A stretch of 64,000 nucleotides of DNA, taken from positions 23,169,790-23,233,789 of the forward strand of contig OX442415.1 of assembly GCA_949361645.1 (NCBI GenBank), read 5' to 3'. This DNA comes from Spongilla lacustris (Eukaryota; Porifera; Demospongiae; Spongillida; Spongillidae). Position numbers and translations under genes: made by a program. A model generated the notes under the pieces. The model was not told where the DNA came from. It did not search any database and was given only the letters and a program-made list of their open reading frames with translations. This document shows positions 12,789 to 25,306 of this stretch, piece after piece. Each line of letters opens with the position of its first letter. Positions within the stretch are counted from its first letter, which is position 1.

Positions 12789-15700
12789 CTAAAATAACAG
12801 CGCTTTTTTCCTGCAAGCATTCTTTGATTCACTAGTGTAGCAGCTAGCAGATCCTGATTCATCAACATAATTGGATCGCTGGGCACCATGACTTTGCACT
12901 CTGTGATAAAATATTTTACAGCATTATTAAATATGATTTCATGTAACATGTATGACTTACTTGCTACACATATATTTTTGCCCATGGGAGAGGTACTCAT
13001 CATGTGATACTAGAGATGCCAAAGATGTCTTCATGTCAGTCACACAAACCTACACGGTATTTAGTAGTAATAGGTATCCTCATACAACATTCACCTGTAC
13101 AAGGTACTATATATGTTACCTTGGACAAGTCAGATTGTGATGACACGGAATGCTCTACTAGGGCAATAGTTTCATTCAAAAGTGACCTTGCCTCTTCCAG
13201 TTTTCCTATTATTACATAGTGATGCATGAATTTTTAAAATATGCACTGCCAATTAAATGCTCATACCAGCACATACAACATATACATATATGCAATTATA
13301 CATATACGTATGATTGATTGAACCACACACGAATGATTACTGCTGCTAATGTGGACAACTACACACACTACAGTACCCAATTTCACATACCTAGAGAGTA
13401 AAAAAATGGAAGGTATGTACATGTATATTCACACTCATGATGGGGTCATTCCATAGGTTTTTGTATATTCAATATAAATGTATAGCACCTCAGTCCATTC
13501 CACATATAATGAATTTAGATTGTTAACTCTTTGACAGTCAAGACGGATAACGTAGTTAATTGATTATTTGCCAGTAATGTTTTTAATTATGGCTACCCGT
13601 ACGGCCGTTGCTTAGTAGTCGCTGTTCTCGAAGAATCACGCGGTTAGCCTCCTTAAAAAGATACTGTCTATGATAGAAGAGTGTTTTATGATGTTTGTTA
13701 TGATATATGGTGTACTAGCTTGAAAACAATCGGCAGCTAACAAGACCCGATTTAGGTCGAGCGAAGCGGGCAGGAATTCGAAGCCGTATATTGCGCATAC
13801 TACGAAGCAGTCGATAAAAACACCATAGTTCTATCCCTTGTTGTTACATCTAACGTCCAGACGTTTTAAAAAGCTTCGCTCGCCTATGTTTTAGTAGAAA
13901 AGGCGGGTGCTAATTCGAAGCTGCTGGTGACGATAGAGACGCCATTACGTGTACACCTGCAGCTGTTCGTTCCCGCTTTCCTTTCCATTAAAAACCAACG
14001 CTCCGGTCATAGCTCTATGCCACTAAGGCTTATTGGTACACGGAGCGTGTAACCGTGCGACACAGACTGGTTTTCTATATGTGTGCATATATATATGCAC
14101 TTGGCGGTAAACGCGAATTAATTTTTAGTATATATATATGCACTTGGCGGTCAAAGAGTTAATGATTGCATATGTGCCTTAAACTTATTAAATATACAAT
14201 GGGGGTGTGATGACAGAAAATGAGCTATGGAAAATGTTATAGGTGATACAGTACTCAAATAAAATTGATCTTCAATAATATACATTTATCAATTAATTGT
14301 GACGTACAGTTTTAGATTAGCTTATGATGATGCATTCTATTGCTATTGATGATCAATGAATTGTTGTGAATACGATATATAAATTGCACTTTCAACGTTA
14401 TAAAAACCCTACGACATTGAATCTTATTATGCAGCAATGACTGCTTTCAACAAGCTTAATCAAAGAGAATCCGAGAGCTGAACAGTATATATGTTACAAT
14501 AGTACCTTGATCAGCTAGTGCCTGGGCTTGCTTCATTGCAGAAGCTGCAGACACTCTATTTCTCTGCTGGTCCAGGTTAGCATCAGGTGCACCAGGATCA
14601 GCATCTTATTACGAATTAGATGTCATTACATGTATTCAGTACACATGTAACATGTACCTGATCTGTTCAAGACAAGCTCACATGATGCTACTTGCATGGC
14701 AGAGCCTATCACATTGAAGTAGGTGAGTGTTGCTTTTAAAACACATGCTTGTTCAGAAGCTTCTAAAGCTGGTAGAATTAGGGTTAGCACAATGTCTCTT
14801 CCTTCCTCAGACTGAAGATCACCCAGCAGTATTTCACATCTGAAAATGTTTGCACACATATTTCATGAACACTAATGCCTTTTTATGTACTGGAGGTATT
14901 CTCAACTATTCTGTTACACATATGAAGATTTTATTTATCAGTATCAGAGTACACATGTATATTGTAAAGATCAGCATTTTAAAAACAATATTCGTTTAGA
15001 TCGAGACTTTTAAATTCATATGTTGCTGTGGTCTTACTGTTTCTTTGGTTGAATCCAGTTAACAGTACGACTGGCATGTACTTCATTGAACTCATTGTTT
15101 CCTTGCATCTCCAGCTTGAGGGAAAGGTTTTGTCCTACTACACTTAGTAATCCACCAAGACAGTCAGCAAACGATTCTGGAATCTAATAGAAATGTTAAA
15201 TTGGTGAATGTTTTGCCATGCACTTAAAGGGATTGTAAAGTAAATAAACATACACAGCCTTAATATATAAGGGGTGTTGATCATTTATCAATAATACAGA
15301 AACAATGTGTTCTTCTATTAATATCTTACTCTATTCAAATGTAATATTTAAAGTTATGCCATTGTCACTGAAATTATGCAAAATGTATGCATAACATATG
15401 AAAAAATAATTTCTATGGATGTGAAGTGCATAATATTAAATGACATATCATACCATGATGCTCATTCCTTTTAAAAAGTACACCATTTCTGTTTAATGTT
15501 GTATCTATAAAAGTAAATACTCATAAAATTAAATGGAGTATTATTTTGTTTGAGCATTATTGGTTTATTACAAAAAGCTGGTTTTATTTTTTCAATGGTG
15601 GGTGATAAAAAAAAATTAAAGTAATGATATATAGTAAAAGAAAGTTTACCATTGCTATAAAGCACTGCATGCACACTACTAAAGCTCACCTTCTCGTTAC

Positions 15701-16324
15701 TGTCTATGAAGTAGTAGACACCTCCTCCTTGTGTTGAGATGCCTTCCAACATGCTGGCATTATGGTCAGCACCAAAACCAAATGTGTACACTGTGCCATC
15801 AAATCTCTGACAATAGAACCATTAACATGCTACTAACGTATTGCTGCATGCCACATCTTTTCCAAGTATACCTTTTTAGAATCCTGCAGCTTCTTCATCT
15901 CGGCTAATATTCCTTCTTTTGAGCTGACACCTTGGTTAGCCTGGCCATCAGTAAGCAGCAAAACTGACTGGACCTTTGCTTTCTTTGAACCACTATTATA
16001 AGCCACTTCTTCCATACCTAAAATACAATTCACAACTTAATGTTATATATGGCTATGATAATCAGAAAGGCTTTACTTATGGCCTCATCCACTTGTATAA
16101 CAATTTCGGACAAAAGATTTGCAACCTTGATCTAAGATTATCCAATTTCACATTACAATAATGATATGGCACACAGTGCATAACTTTTGGGGCTATATTC
16201 ATGTACTATACAGGACATGAAACAAGGATTTCAGACCAATTTACAATGAACAGGCAGAGCACGAGACATGCAGAACATCTAATATAACGATACTAATAGC
16301 TGAGGAGAAGTATATACATCTATA

Positions 16325-16355
<31 letters not shown>

Positions 16356-19300
16356 TTCATGTGCATGTAATATACACATAGACAAGTAATGGCATAAATT
16401 AGATATGCACTTGTATACTGCCCCTAAAATGCGTAGCATTTACAAAAAATAGATAAATCAACATTGTTCAGCATTAACCTAAACGTTCTTTCTGAGGATG
16501 ATTTAACAACAGTGTCAGGCAGTGAGTTCCAAATCGGTATGATTCTAACTGAAAAGAAATTTGCACGGTAATTGTGATGTGGTGTTGTTAGAGGACTAAG
16601 TTTGATGGAGTTCCCTCTTGTTGTATAATGTGACAAGTTTATGTGGAAAAAATCTGATGCATCAAGGTCAACAAGTTTTTTCACTATTTTAAAGCACATA
16701 ACTAGATCCAAAAACACTCTTCTATACTCCAATGAATGAAATCCAAGCATAGAAAGCCTATCAGCATAACTAGTCATAGGTATCTTTATTCTTTTAAAGA
16801 GTGATCTGGTAAAGTAACGTTGACCTCTTTCAAGAGTTTTAATATCTTTTACAAGCCAAGGATTCCATACTGGAGCATTATACTCCAGAATGGGTCTCAC
16901 ATATGAATGAAACACTCGACACAGCGCAGATATATTCAGTGTACGAAGAGCTTTAAGTAGGAGTGAACACCTTTGAAAAGCCTTAGCAGCAATATATTAT
17001 AATATTATAATGGGACAGTTTCCGCAAAAATGAAAGTTATGGCGGGTTTGAACCCGGTGTGGCATCGAACATTGCAATACTGGCACGGAGCTAGCGCAAG
17101 TCCTCAAAATCTATTTTACTATAGAGAAATGGTGTGGTATGAAGTTTTGAAAATACAAAGTCAACAGAGCAAACCGTTCTGAAGATATAGCGATTTGAAT
17201 ACGATGCTATACATAGATATAAATTCACAATGCAAGCATCTAAACCTCATAAACGTTCCTTACAGTTGTATAAATAATCATTGTTAGAATAATAGTGCTA
17301 TGGTTCCGTGGTTGAGCTGAGTTCTTAATTCTGATTCATTGGCACATGCCTATACATGAACCGGAGCTCGCAAAGTCTAACGAGCCGCATAAATTAGCAT
17401 AAATAATAAACAGCAGATAAATGTAAGATGCAACACAGTATCGCTATTATTGGACCTATAAAAGTAAAACCAAAATTAAGGCTACGAATTAACAACATCT
17501 TTTCAGAAGTCGGACATACTAAGGCTTATATTTACAAAAGCATTCAAAAATACATTGCAAACTAGCCACCTCAGCATCACGGAATAGCTAATTGTCCTAT
17601 GAAACCTAATACCATAGTTGCAAAGACCAACTGATCTCCGCAATTATGGAAGTAGTGTTTTATTCCAACCATATGCATGCATGCACACTTTGCAATGCTT
17701 TTTTTTTTTTTTTTTATTCCCCTTAAAATTGGAATTATATTAAATTTAAATTTCTTTCCCTAATCAATTGGTTACATATCATTATGTGTATGCATATACA
17801 TATGTATGATGATATAATTTTGTAGACTCACAATGTATAACTGAAATGGGAAAAAAATATAAAATACATGCATTGACCCTAATGGTGGTATAATGTACAT
17901 GTATTGTGTGTATAATACCTTTCAGCAGACCTCCACAAAGATTGGTAGATGATCCTACCCTTAACGATTGAACAGTACTGTTTGCTCTATTCTTGTTCTT
18001 CGTCGTCATGCTGAGTAATCCAAACTTTAAGTACACATTGCTATCATAGGTCACCAATGAAAATCGGTCACATTCCTTCACTGTGTGGAGGATGATGGTG
18101 TTATTTTACAAATGTGTGACACAATCAAATGCTTACATGTAGACAAAAGTAATAAAATAACCCTTTATACGAAATCTGCAAGTCTAGTGATGATGCGGTC
18201 TGTTTTCAAACTGTTTTTATAGGCATTCACATATTTTGCACGTCTGCGCTGCCAAATTAGATTTTGCCTCAACGATAGACACACAGTTACATGTAAATCG
18301 TGAATACTCAGTAAATTAAACGTGCCATTAGATGGTACCATAACATTGATGTCGATCTATATACGTAGCAGATATAAAGCAGTTGCAAATGTGTAAACAT
18401 TGTGTTGCTAGGTAATAAACATGGCATTACATGTACAACATTACAGCGGCTGCATTTTATCATACAAACGTATATATATGTACAGGTTACGTTGTATTTA
18501 TACTAGTGGTCAAAACTTGAATGAAACTAGGTATTATACATTGTCGTTTTTTCTTGACGTCACAGTGACTGCTTAGATAGCAATTGTGATATTGTGCATT
18601 GATTTTAGCAAGACACAGTACAGTGGTGACCTTATCCAACTAAAACTGATCACGTGATATAACCGTAAATCCATTCCGCTACACCATAGAGGCAGTATCA
18701 TGCTAGTCGCGTATCCAGACCCATAAACATCAGAGCAGTGAGACTGCTGGGATGTTTTTGGGTCTGGGTACGAACTAGTCTGTTTTTAGCATGTTTCTAT
18801 GCGATTATTGTGACTTGAAAAGTGCAAAGCGGCTGGGGCTCCGCCACAGACGCCGATGGGGGGAGTTTGCAGCGCTCCCTCACACCCCGTCGCTAGGAGT
18901 CAGTAGGCGGGCCCCGCCCCACACTTGCCTATCACTGTACTGCCCTCGCCCCAAAATCCTGGCAATTAGTTACATGTAAATGTTCGGGGAAGTTGGACAC
19001 CCCCCCCCCCCCCCCCCCCCCCCTCCCATGTATTCAAATGTATGTGACACAATGGAATATCTGATTTATCTACATGTAGTTAAGACTGATACGAACCAGG
19101 CAGCGACCAACCTTAAAAAACAAAGAGGCACTTACGTTGGGTTATAACAAACAGAAGAGTCCTCTTGACGAGGGCCAATTTTTCACCCCCCATCGAACCG
19201 CTCACATCGATCACAGCGACTACATCGATAGGCACCCTCGACTCCGGCTCGTACAAGGGAGCCTTGATGTTAGCGACAGCCCAGCAGTCGTGCCTAGATG

Positions 19301-19562
19301 TGTGCGAATAAGCACACAACTCCGCCTTTGCGGCTAAAGCAATTAGACCGTCCGATGGCTGTGACGTCTTAGCAGGAGGTGTAGGCCTATTGGGATCTAT
19401 CGCTTCCTCTCCCTCAGAGGGATGTTGATGCTCCTCAGTGTTAGAACCGGGCTCCTTTGACTCTTCGGTGTCCTCAGGAGGTGGAGGAAATACTACACCA
19501 TCAGGACCCTCAGTTTCGTACGACGGTGGAGGCGAGGGCTCCTTTGACGCTTCGGTACCCAT
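12789..19562 (-). CDS. vWA domain protein with C-terminal Vwaint-like region, copy B
   Basis: Ten exons: 19136-19562, 17919-18080, 15872-16017, 15690-15806, 15038-15183, 14658-14839, 14506-14604, 13120-13205, 12961-13049 and 12789-12900. Every join has GT-AG sites and matching phase, giving 521 codons. Residues 1-75 are a Pro/Glu/Ser-rich tail with a PPSY motif at 12-15 (a possible WW-domain ligand). The vWA domain starts near 112 and has a complete metal site: D119-V-S121-G-S123, T188 in STNLCGG and D220 in LLTDG. A beta-rich middle region (FADCLGGLLSVVGQNLSLKL) and a helical C-terminus with the LADQG...SH..QRS pattern follow. This resembles cytosolic vWA-Vwaint proteins known from protists and invertebrates. 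No signal peptide is visible. Ligand and role are unknown. Confidence 0.9.
13522..14162. mobile_element. piggyBac-type MITE, TTAA-flanked
   Basis: The element begins TTAACTCTTTGACAGTCAAG and ends CTTGGCGGTCAAAGAGTTAA. The ends are inverted repeats, each starting at a TTAA that would be the target duplication, as piggyBac-class elements produce. It is 641 bp, has no coding frame, and lies in intron 7 of the vWA gene copy B. Copy C has no equivalent. A second copy begins at 43601. Confidence 0.75.
16325..16355. repeat. (AAT)n tail of a LINE fragment
   Basis: Ten units of AAT/ATA lie just downstream, on the minus strand, of the reverse transcriptase stop at 16424. A short tandem repeat at the 3' end is typical of L2/CR1- and RTE-like LINEs. 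Confidence 0.85.
16424..16990 (-). mobile_element. 5'-truncated LINE reverse transcriptase, C-terminal part
   Basis: One open minus-strand frame gives about 185 residues: a helical stretch around LLLKALRT, then FHSYVRPILEYNAPVWNP, then a long C-terminal region with YRRVFLDLVMCFKIV and NYRANFFSVRIIPIWNSLP. This is the thumb and C-terminal region of a non-LTR (L2/Jockey-like) reverse transcriptase. The fingers and palm with the YxDD catalytic motif are missing, so it is a dead, 5'-truncated copy. It sits in intron 2 of vWA copy B in the same orientation as the host gene. It has no internal stop over this length, so insertion is fairly recent. Confidence 0.88.
17001..17200. mobile_element. MITE-like segment sharing termini and body with 49244-49467
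   Basis: It begins GGGACAGTTTCCGCAAAAAT after an AT-rich flank, then reads AAGTTATGGCGGGTTTGAAC and continues to GATATAGCGATTTGAA. The same body is found inverted at 49290-49467, and the same terminal motif occurs at 49244. The right boundary was not found; homology fades after about 17195. Confidence 0.6.
18700..18785. mobile_element. Small fold-back MITE (CGTACCCAGACCC family)
   Basis: The arms CTAGTCGCGTATCCAGACCC and GGGTCTGGGTACGAACTAG are inverted repeats separated by about 40 bp. A near-perfect relative lies at 37974-38064 and a single degraded arm near 46648. It lies in the large intron 1 of vWA copy B. Confidence 0.75.
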
Positions 19563-21333
19563 TTGATGTGGTGCAGTACTACGCCCTAAACGTTTCAGAT
19601 AACTCAGCTAATAATAAGCGTTACGTCACTTGTGCTGCTAAATATAATTCATTCCTATAACTATAACATGCAGCTGTGTCTAAGTTTAAGATTCTTTCTC
19701 TTCTTTCTCTTCATGATACTACTGATGTAGGTGATCCTCTCTATCCATGTAAATTTTGAGCTGCATTGCGCTATTCAACGATAAATCTTTAGTACAGCTC
19801 CAGGTCGACCAAAATAGTATGCTGACTGACGACTCACATATATTATGGAAAATACCCCGAGGTCTAAAATTGTAGTGCCATGGTAATAATGAAGTTGGAG
19901 CTTGAATGATTGCTTAGAAGTGTGTCACATGAGAGATGCTCTACCCTCAGTCTAGGGCATATCCCCAACACTGTATAGTGATTTGAACACAATGAATTTC
20001 CTTCCATAGTTTGATCTCTTGTGTATAATCATATCATCATCATCAGTAACGTATCACAGCAAAAAAACGCATCAAATCAATAATTGATTTCACAACGTTA
20101 ATTTCACAATGTTAAATCAACGCATGATTAGATAGTAAAATCAAGTGCACTTAATTTTACTGGGAAATCAATTGTGATCGAATCAATAATTGATTTGACG
20201 CGTTTGTTTTGATGTGTGTGAATCGCATAATTGCGACTCTTTGTACATCATTTTGATACTTCGTTGCAACAAAAATCTCCCCCCCCCTCCCCCCCCCCCG
20301 CACACACACAAAGGAAATACGTAGTCGTCGGAAAGGGATATCATAGTTGTTTACATTACAAGGTATGATCATGAGTCGCAACTATAAACGCATTTTGCCG
20401 CGCGCGCGTGCGCCGATGATATATATATGGGCGAGAGTATATATGGCCCACTTTGAAGGTATAACTTATAAATAATTAATTGTATTATATTTATATTTAA
20501 AATACATTAATTGAGCTACTACTAACGAACTGCCAAAAGATAAGATCAGGTGACACATGAGGTCAATTGGGCTCTGAAGAAGATTGGTCGTTGATCACTG
20601 ATGGTTGATGGTATAAGGACCGCGAGCCTCGAAGACAAACTATTGCTGAACGTAATAATGAGAAGCTTAATCTGCAACGGAGCCAGAACAAGGTTAGACT
20701 ATAAGGTTGATCATTCTTTTTTTTTTGTATGCGCGACCGTTGGATTGGGACTAAGTCCACAAAATGTACAAAATACAAGAGGTGCATGAAAAGCAAATTA
20801 ACCATGCTCAACTTCTTGTCCTGCCTTGGCTAGACGGCGATGACATTGAGCAAGTGGCGTATTGACGTAAGATCTTGAAAAGGGATTGAACAACTTCTGC
20901 CTGTTCTTGGACCAAATGTTTTATGCCACCACATTAGGTTGTAGGCAAGGTTCTGTTCCCACTGCATGGCATACCTCAGTGAGTAGTGATGATGTGATAC
21001 TGATCACGCAGCTCATTGTGACAAATTTGGGGAAATCCACCACAGGAGCAGTTCATTGCAGCGAAGAATTGGCCACACACACAGCCAGATGGAAGTAAGA
21101 GTGGCTGGCAACTCAGTATAGCGGAGACAAAGGACACATGAACGTCTCCTTGTGCATGAAGTGCAAAGCAATACTCTTGAATCCATTAAGAGGCACTAGG
21201 CTCACTAGCACCTTTTATTGAATGCTTAAGTAATCCTGGAAACATGGAAAACAAATTATCATAATGGTAGATGCATGCTAGCAGATCTTTCTGTTGAAAA
21301 GCATGTTTTTTTTTTGCAAATGACTGAGTAGAT
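19563..21333. other. Intergenic, upstream of vWA copy B
   Basis: Presumed promoter side of the minus-strand gene that starts at 19562. The stretch near 20060-20210 has repeated AATCAATAATTGATTT-type palindromes. No TATA box can be assigned with confidence and no open frame has a recognisable domain. Confidence 0.5.
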
Positions 21334-21684
21334 TCAAGAGGCAAAGAAATTAAAGGATAGTTTGATTATGAGATCAACAAAAGGCCTGGTAAATTTGATG
21401 GCATTATAAAACAGACAATATGATCTTTCAACAGGCTTTGTGATCCCAAAGCCACCAAGACGAGCTGGTAAAGCAGTTGAGTCTCTTATTGAGCAGTTAA
21501 ATGTATACATATTCAAGAGGTTGTAATTCGAGCAGAATGTTATTTGAAACTGTTCGGCAAATGAAAGTCCATTTACACAAACCGCGAGTGAAGGCAGCAT
21601 ATGCAAAGTGTGGATTTCCAATAGCTGTTTAACTTCAGTGAGCCATTCAGAAGCCATCTTACAAACAAAAGATTTGACAAACAC
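21334..21684 (-). pseudogene. Reverse transcriptase C-terminal fragment
   Basis: A minus-strand frame contains DSTALPARLGGFGITKPVER and a following IKFTRPFVDLIIK. The (A)LPxRLGGxGI block is typical of the region after the palm in a group of invertebrate non-LTR-like reverse transcriptases. No palm or YxDD is present nearby. It resembles what would follow the RT remnant at 26440-27600. It is a fragment without function, just downstream of the receptor gene. Confidence 0.6.
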
Positions 21685-21829
21685 CTTAGTTCAAACCCTA
21701 ACCCCGGCTCAATCTATTATACATGTATCATTGCTGATTATAGTTACAACATGTTCACTGACATGCACATGTACTATTATTGTGTCATGCATGCACCAAT
21801 AGGATGCACTCTGTTCATAATTTGAACAG

Positions 21830-24711
21830 TTATGGCACCAGTGTCTGCTGAGATTCTATTTGTTGAGAGTTGTCTCTTAAATCGATACATAGCTGCTTGT
21901 ACTTCTCCAACGTCTCATATTGATGGTGTTCATTTTCAGTATAAATAGGGTTGTTGTGCTGAATGGACATCACTTGTCGTTGTGCTCCCATTTTCACTGA
22001 GATGCAAATTGTAGGGCAATTGTAAGTGCGTACTGATTAGCTTCCCATGTATGTTACAATACTACAAACCAATTTTCAAAAAGCTATATCATGTAGTACT
22101 TGTTATGACATATCTATTCAAATTGTATCATATTAATATCAATAAACACTTATTGCCGTATACATGTATAACACATGTAACGAATGTTTCATAGAAATGA
22201 ATTTAGTAACATACAGTATTAGCTACATGTATACACCATGCACGAAATCCTACCTCTGTGGTGCAACAACATGCCCATTATTATGACAAGCAGCAAGCAG
22301 ACTGCCCCCGACATGACACCCAATGCAGCGTACTGAGCGTTGCAATGATCAGTGTTGATCGCGGTCCATGAATAGCCTGTTGTGTTATGATGGTTTTGCA
22401 TGTGTGAGGTGCAAACCGTGCAATTAAAAAAAAATATCTATTTAAATTATGCTAAAATTTCATCGCAATACTCGTATATGTACATACCGGTTTCAACTAA
22501 TTGTCCAGCGCCTGTATGTGCAGATGAAGAGATAATTAATAAAACATAACTAAGTATCCCAACATACTGAAATTAAAGGAATATAGTGTACTCCAGTCCA
22601 GGAATTGCAGGAGAATAGTTATTACATTTGTATTTCCTTTTGTAGGAAGGTACTCAAGCGGAATGTCTATAAGAATCTGCGTTGTATCTGCGCTGGATTC
22701 GAACATGAAGCTCGTTGGAAGGTTTTGAATACTTAACTTGTACATTGCGGTGATGTAGCACAGTTCGGGAAGCTAAATGTAAACAAATATGGATTATTGG
22801 TTATAAATTAATTACAATGATAATGAAATATGAACCATGTCATTAATAACACATGGCACAATAATAATTCATCATTATTAATAGATAAAACGCGTTGTTA
22901 ACCTTATGGAAATCAAATAGCTTCCCATTTTCCACTAATTGTGAAATTTCAGAATGCCTTGATGGAAAATTATGAAATTCTACTGCTGTTGTATTGTGGA
23001 ACTAGAAGACCCCTACAATTTTATTGAAGCTGCGTTTCGTTACATCATACAAAGTATTACAATTTACCAATGTCAAATGGTTCAACGTTCATTTATACAT
23101 TTGTACCTCAACCACTATAACAATATTAATAATTCATTGTTGAACTTAATAACTTGAAATAAACGCTGCATATTAAAATAATTATCTCTGACCTTTAAAT
23201 TTAGAATAGACAATGACAATGGAGAGTTTTGAACCTGTTGGACATGCTGGCACAAACCAACACTTCATTAACATGAAAATAATTTTACCTCGATTGGGGG
23301 CACAAGCATTGGAATTGACACGTGTTTATCCTATCTCGCAATTGTACATGTATACATATTACTCATTAAGAAAGCTGCACACGAATGCAGTATGCCGTAT
23401 CTTTCCCTCTTCCAAATGAGGCATGCTTGAACAACACATAGTACATACACTGAAACACACGTATTTACTCACCTGTATGTTTAACAAAACTACCATTATT
23501 CCTTTGTTCAAATCAAAATAAGCATCCGCTTCAGAAGCCGGTTGAAATTTCCATTCTGGCGGATCACACAGAACGCTAGCTCATGTGAATGTGTAAATAC
23601 ATGGCATTCAGCATGAAATACTACAACTAGTTATTAACTGAACCATGCATGCCGGCATCAGAACCGCAGTTGTACTTTATAATTAAATTGTACAAGTCAT
23701 GTAATTTATTAATAGTAACTGTAGGTTCTTACCTGTTAAAAAACCTCCTCGCATCGCGGCTGCTTCACTTTCCCCTACGACATTAACAGCAGACACATGA
23801 AACACTAATGTGTCGCATCTTTCAGCTGCATTCGTTCTTGTCACCACAAAATTGTTATAGGATTGATTTAGTTTATCAACCGTGGCTTTGTCTAGACAAG
23901 GATCGGCGTACGTACTGCTTGAGTCTGTACGAGTGCAATAGCAGGCGACTCCTGCACCCACATCAGCAATCCATGTTCTGATTTCATTGTTGCTGCTATT
24001 GAACATTTTGATTGTGTAGCTGTAAATATTGGCGACTTGGACCGATGCAAACGGTTTTTCCCAAGAGATTACTAATGCGGTGGTGTTTAGTGACCACACC
24101 CTCGGACTTGGAGCCAAAGGAGGACCTGTGTATATATGCATGATAACGGAAATTAGACATACATGTATTACAACATCCACCATGGCACACTATAGCTACA
24201 TGCATATGTATACGCGTTATAATTGTTTTTGCAACACATACCATATATGCATGCATCTGTTTTTCACTTGCCTGCAACGAACATGTATGCAATGTCACTG
24301 GGGTCGTATCCTCCTTCATCCGCGTCAAAGAAGCACTGTATGGTGGATCCATTGGGATTAAGACTGTTACCAGCCACCAGGCTGATGATCAAGATGCGGG
24401 ACGTTGTGTTACAATCACTGTAGTAAATCGGATACTGGTCGTCTTCGAAGTCATGATTTCCGTTTAGCTCGAAGTAATAATTGTTAGTACAGACGAATAC
24501 ACAGATGAATTGAGCCACTGCTCCCGGAACCACTGTTTGCGTCGCAGGGTTTTCGAGGAACATATTACCTTTTGGACGGTATGGTATAATCTTATATATC
24601 CTTTTATAAAAGTAAGCATCAGATTCATGCACATGTACCTCCACACCAGCTTCTGATCAGAATGATGGCGACGAGCGACCAACTGCATTGCATACACCAA
24701 GCAGAGCGCAT
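21830..24711 (-). CDS. Ig/FN3 single-pass receptor with NPxY and YxxL tail motifs
   Basis: Eight exons: 24639-24711, 24272-24568, 23733-24125, 23473-23579, 22592-22772, 22488-22511, 22254-22376 and 21830-21996. Phases all match, giving 454 codons. The start at 24711 opens a signal peptide (MRSAWCMQCSWSLVAIILIR). Residues 27-122 form an Ig-like domain (TQTVVPGAVAQFICVF and a later IQCFF). Residues 124-255 form a fibronectin III domain (ALVISWEKPF, FHVSAVNVVGES). A less clear, Cys-containing beta module follows to about 358. The transmembrane helix is about 375-397. The tail has NPIY at 415-418 and YETL at 426-429, possible PTB and SH2 docking sites. The intron after 24272 uses a GC donor, and the acceptor before 24568 is weak. 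Sponges and other invertebrates have many such receptors; ligand unknown. Confidence 0.83.
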
Positions 24712-25274
24712 TATATTCGCTTTCCCGAACTATTATGCAGTTTCTGAAATCACAAAATTATTATTTTGATCCTGCGCGCGCTATTCAGAAGTGCATTCAT
24801 GCATAACGTAACGATTTGTCAATACGGATTTAGAAATAAGCATTCATGTTTTTGAAATTGTATCTATTGTTCCTTTTTGTTCGGTTCTTTGCTCCTTTCC
24901 CTGTGCCGCCAGTTTACTTTACTATTTTACACATGCATGATTTATATATTAAACATATACAGGTTCTCCTTTGTCTTTTGTTACTTAACTTTACCCATAA
25001 AGGTCCCTAGCCTGCACTTTTACAAAATATGTAGTTTTATCTCAAATTAAAATCAGCAGTTAGGGTATACTAATTTCAGCAAGCTATAACTGTGAAACCC
25101 AACTTTCCCCCTATTGCACCCTGCATTGGAAGCACCTCCAGGTGTAAATTGTGACCCTGCCTTAATTATTACATGCAGTACATGTAGTTAGTACCGGTGT
25201 CGGAGGATTGGATGACCCCCCGGATCCGGTGACTCCAGGTCATTCGTCACTGTATCCAAGGAAAGGATACAGTG

Positions 25275-25306
<32 letters not shown>

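Noticed and set aside
12770..13003. Alternative C-terminus of vWA copy B reading DPIMLMNQDLLAATLVNQ
   Set aside because: That frame ignores the phase set by the GTAAGT donor at 12960. The phase-correct frame gives the family-like SHGAQRS ending.
17041..17065. tRNA-like T-arm (GGTTTGAACCC)
   Set aside because: No acceptor, D or anticodon arms fit at proper spacing. The motif belongs to the MITE-like repeat.
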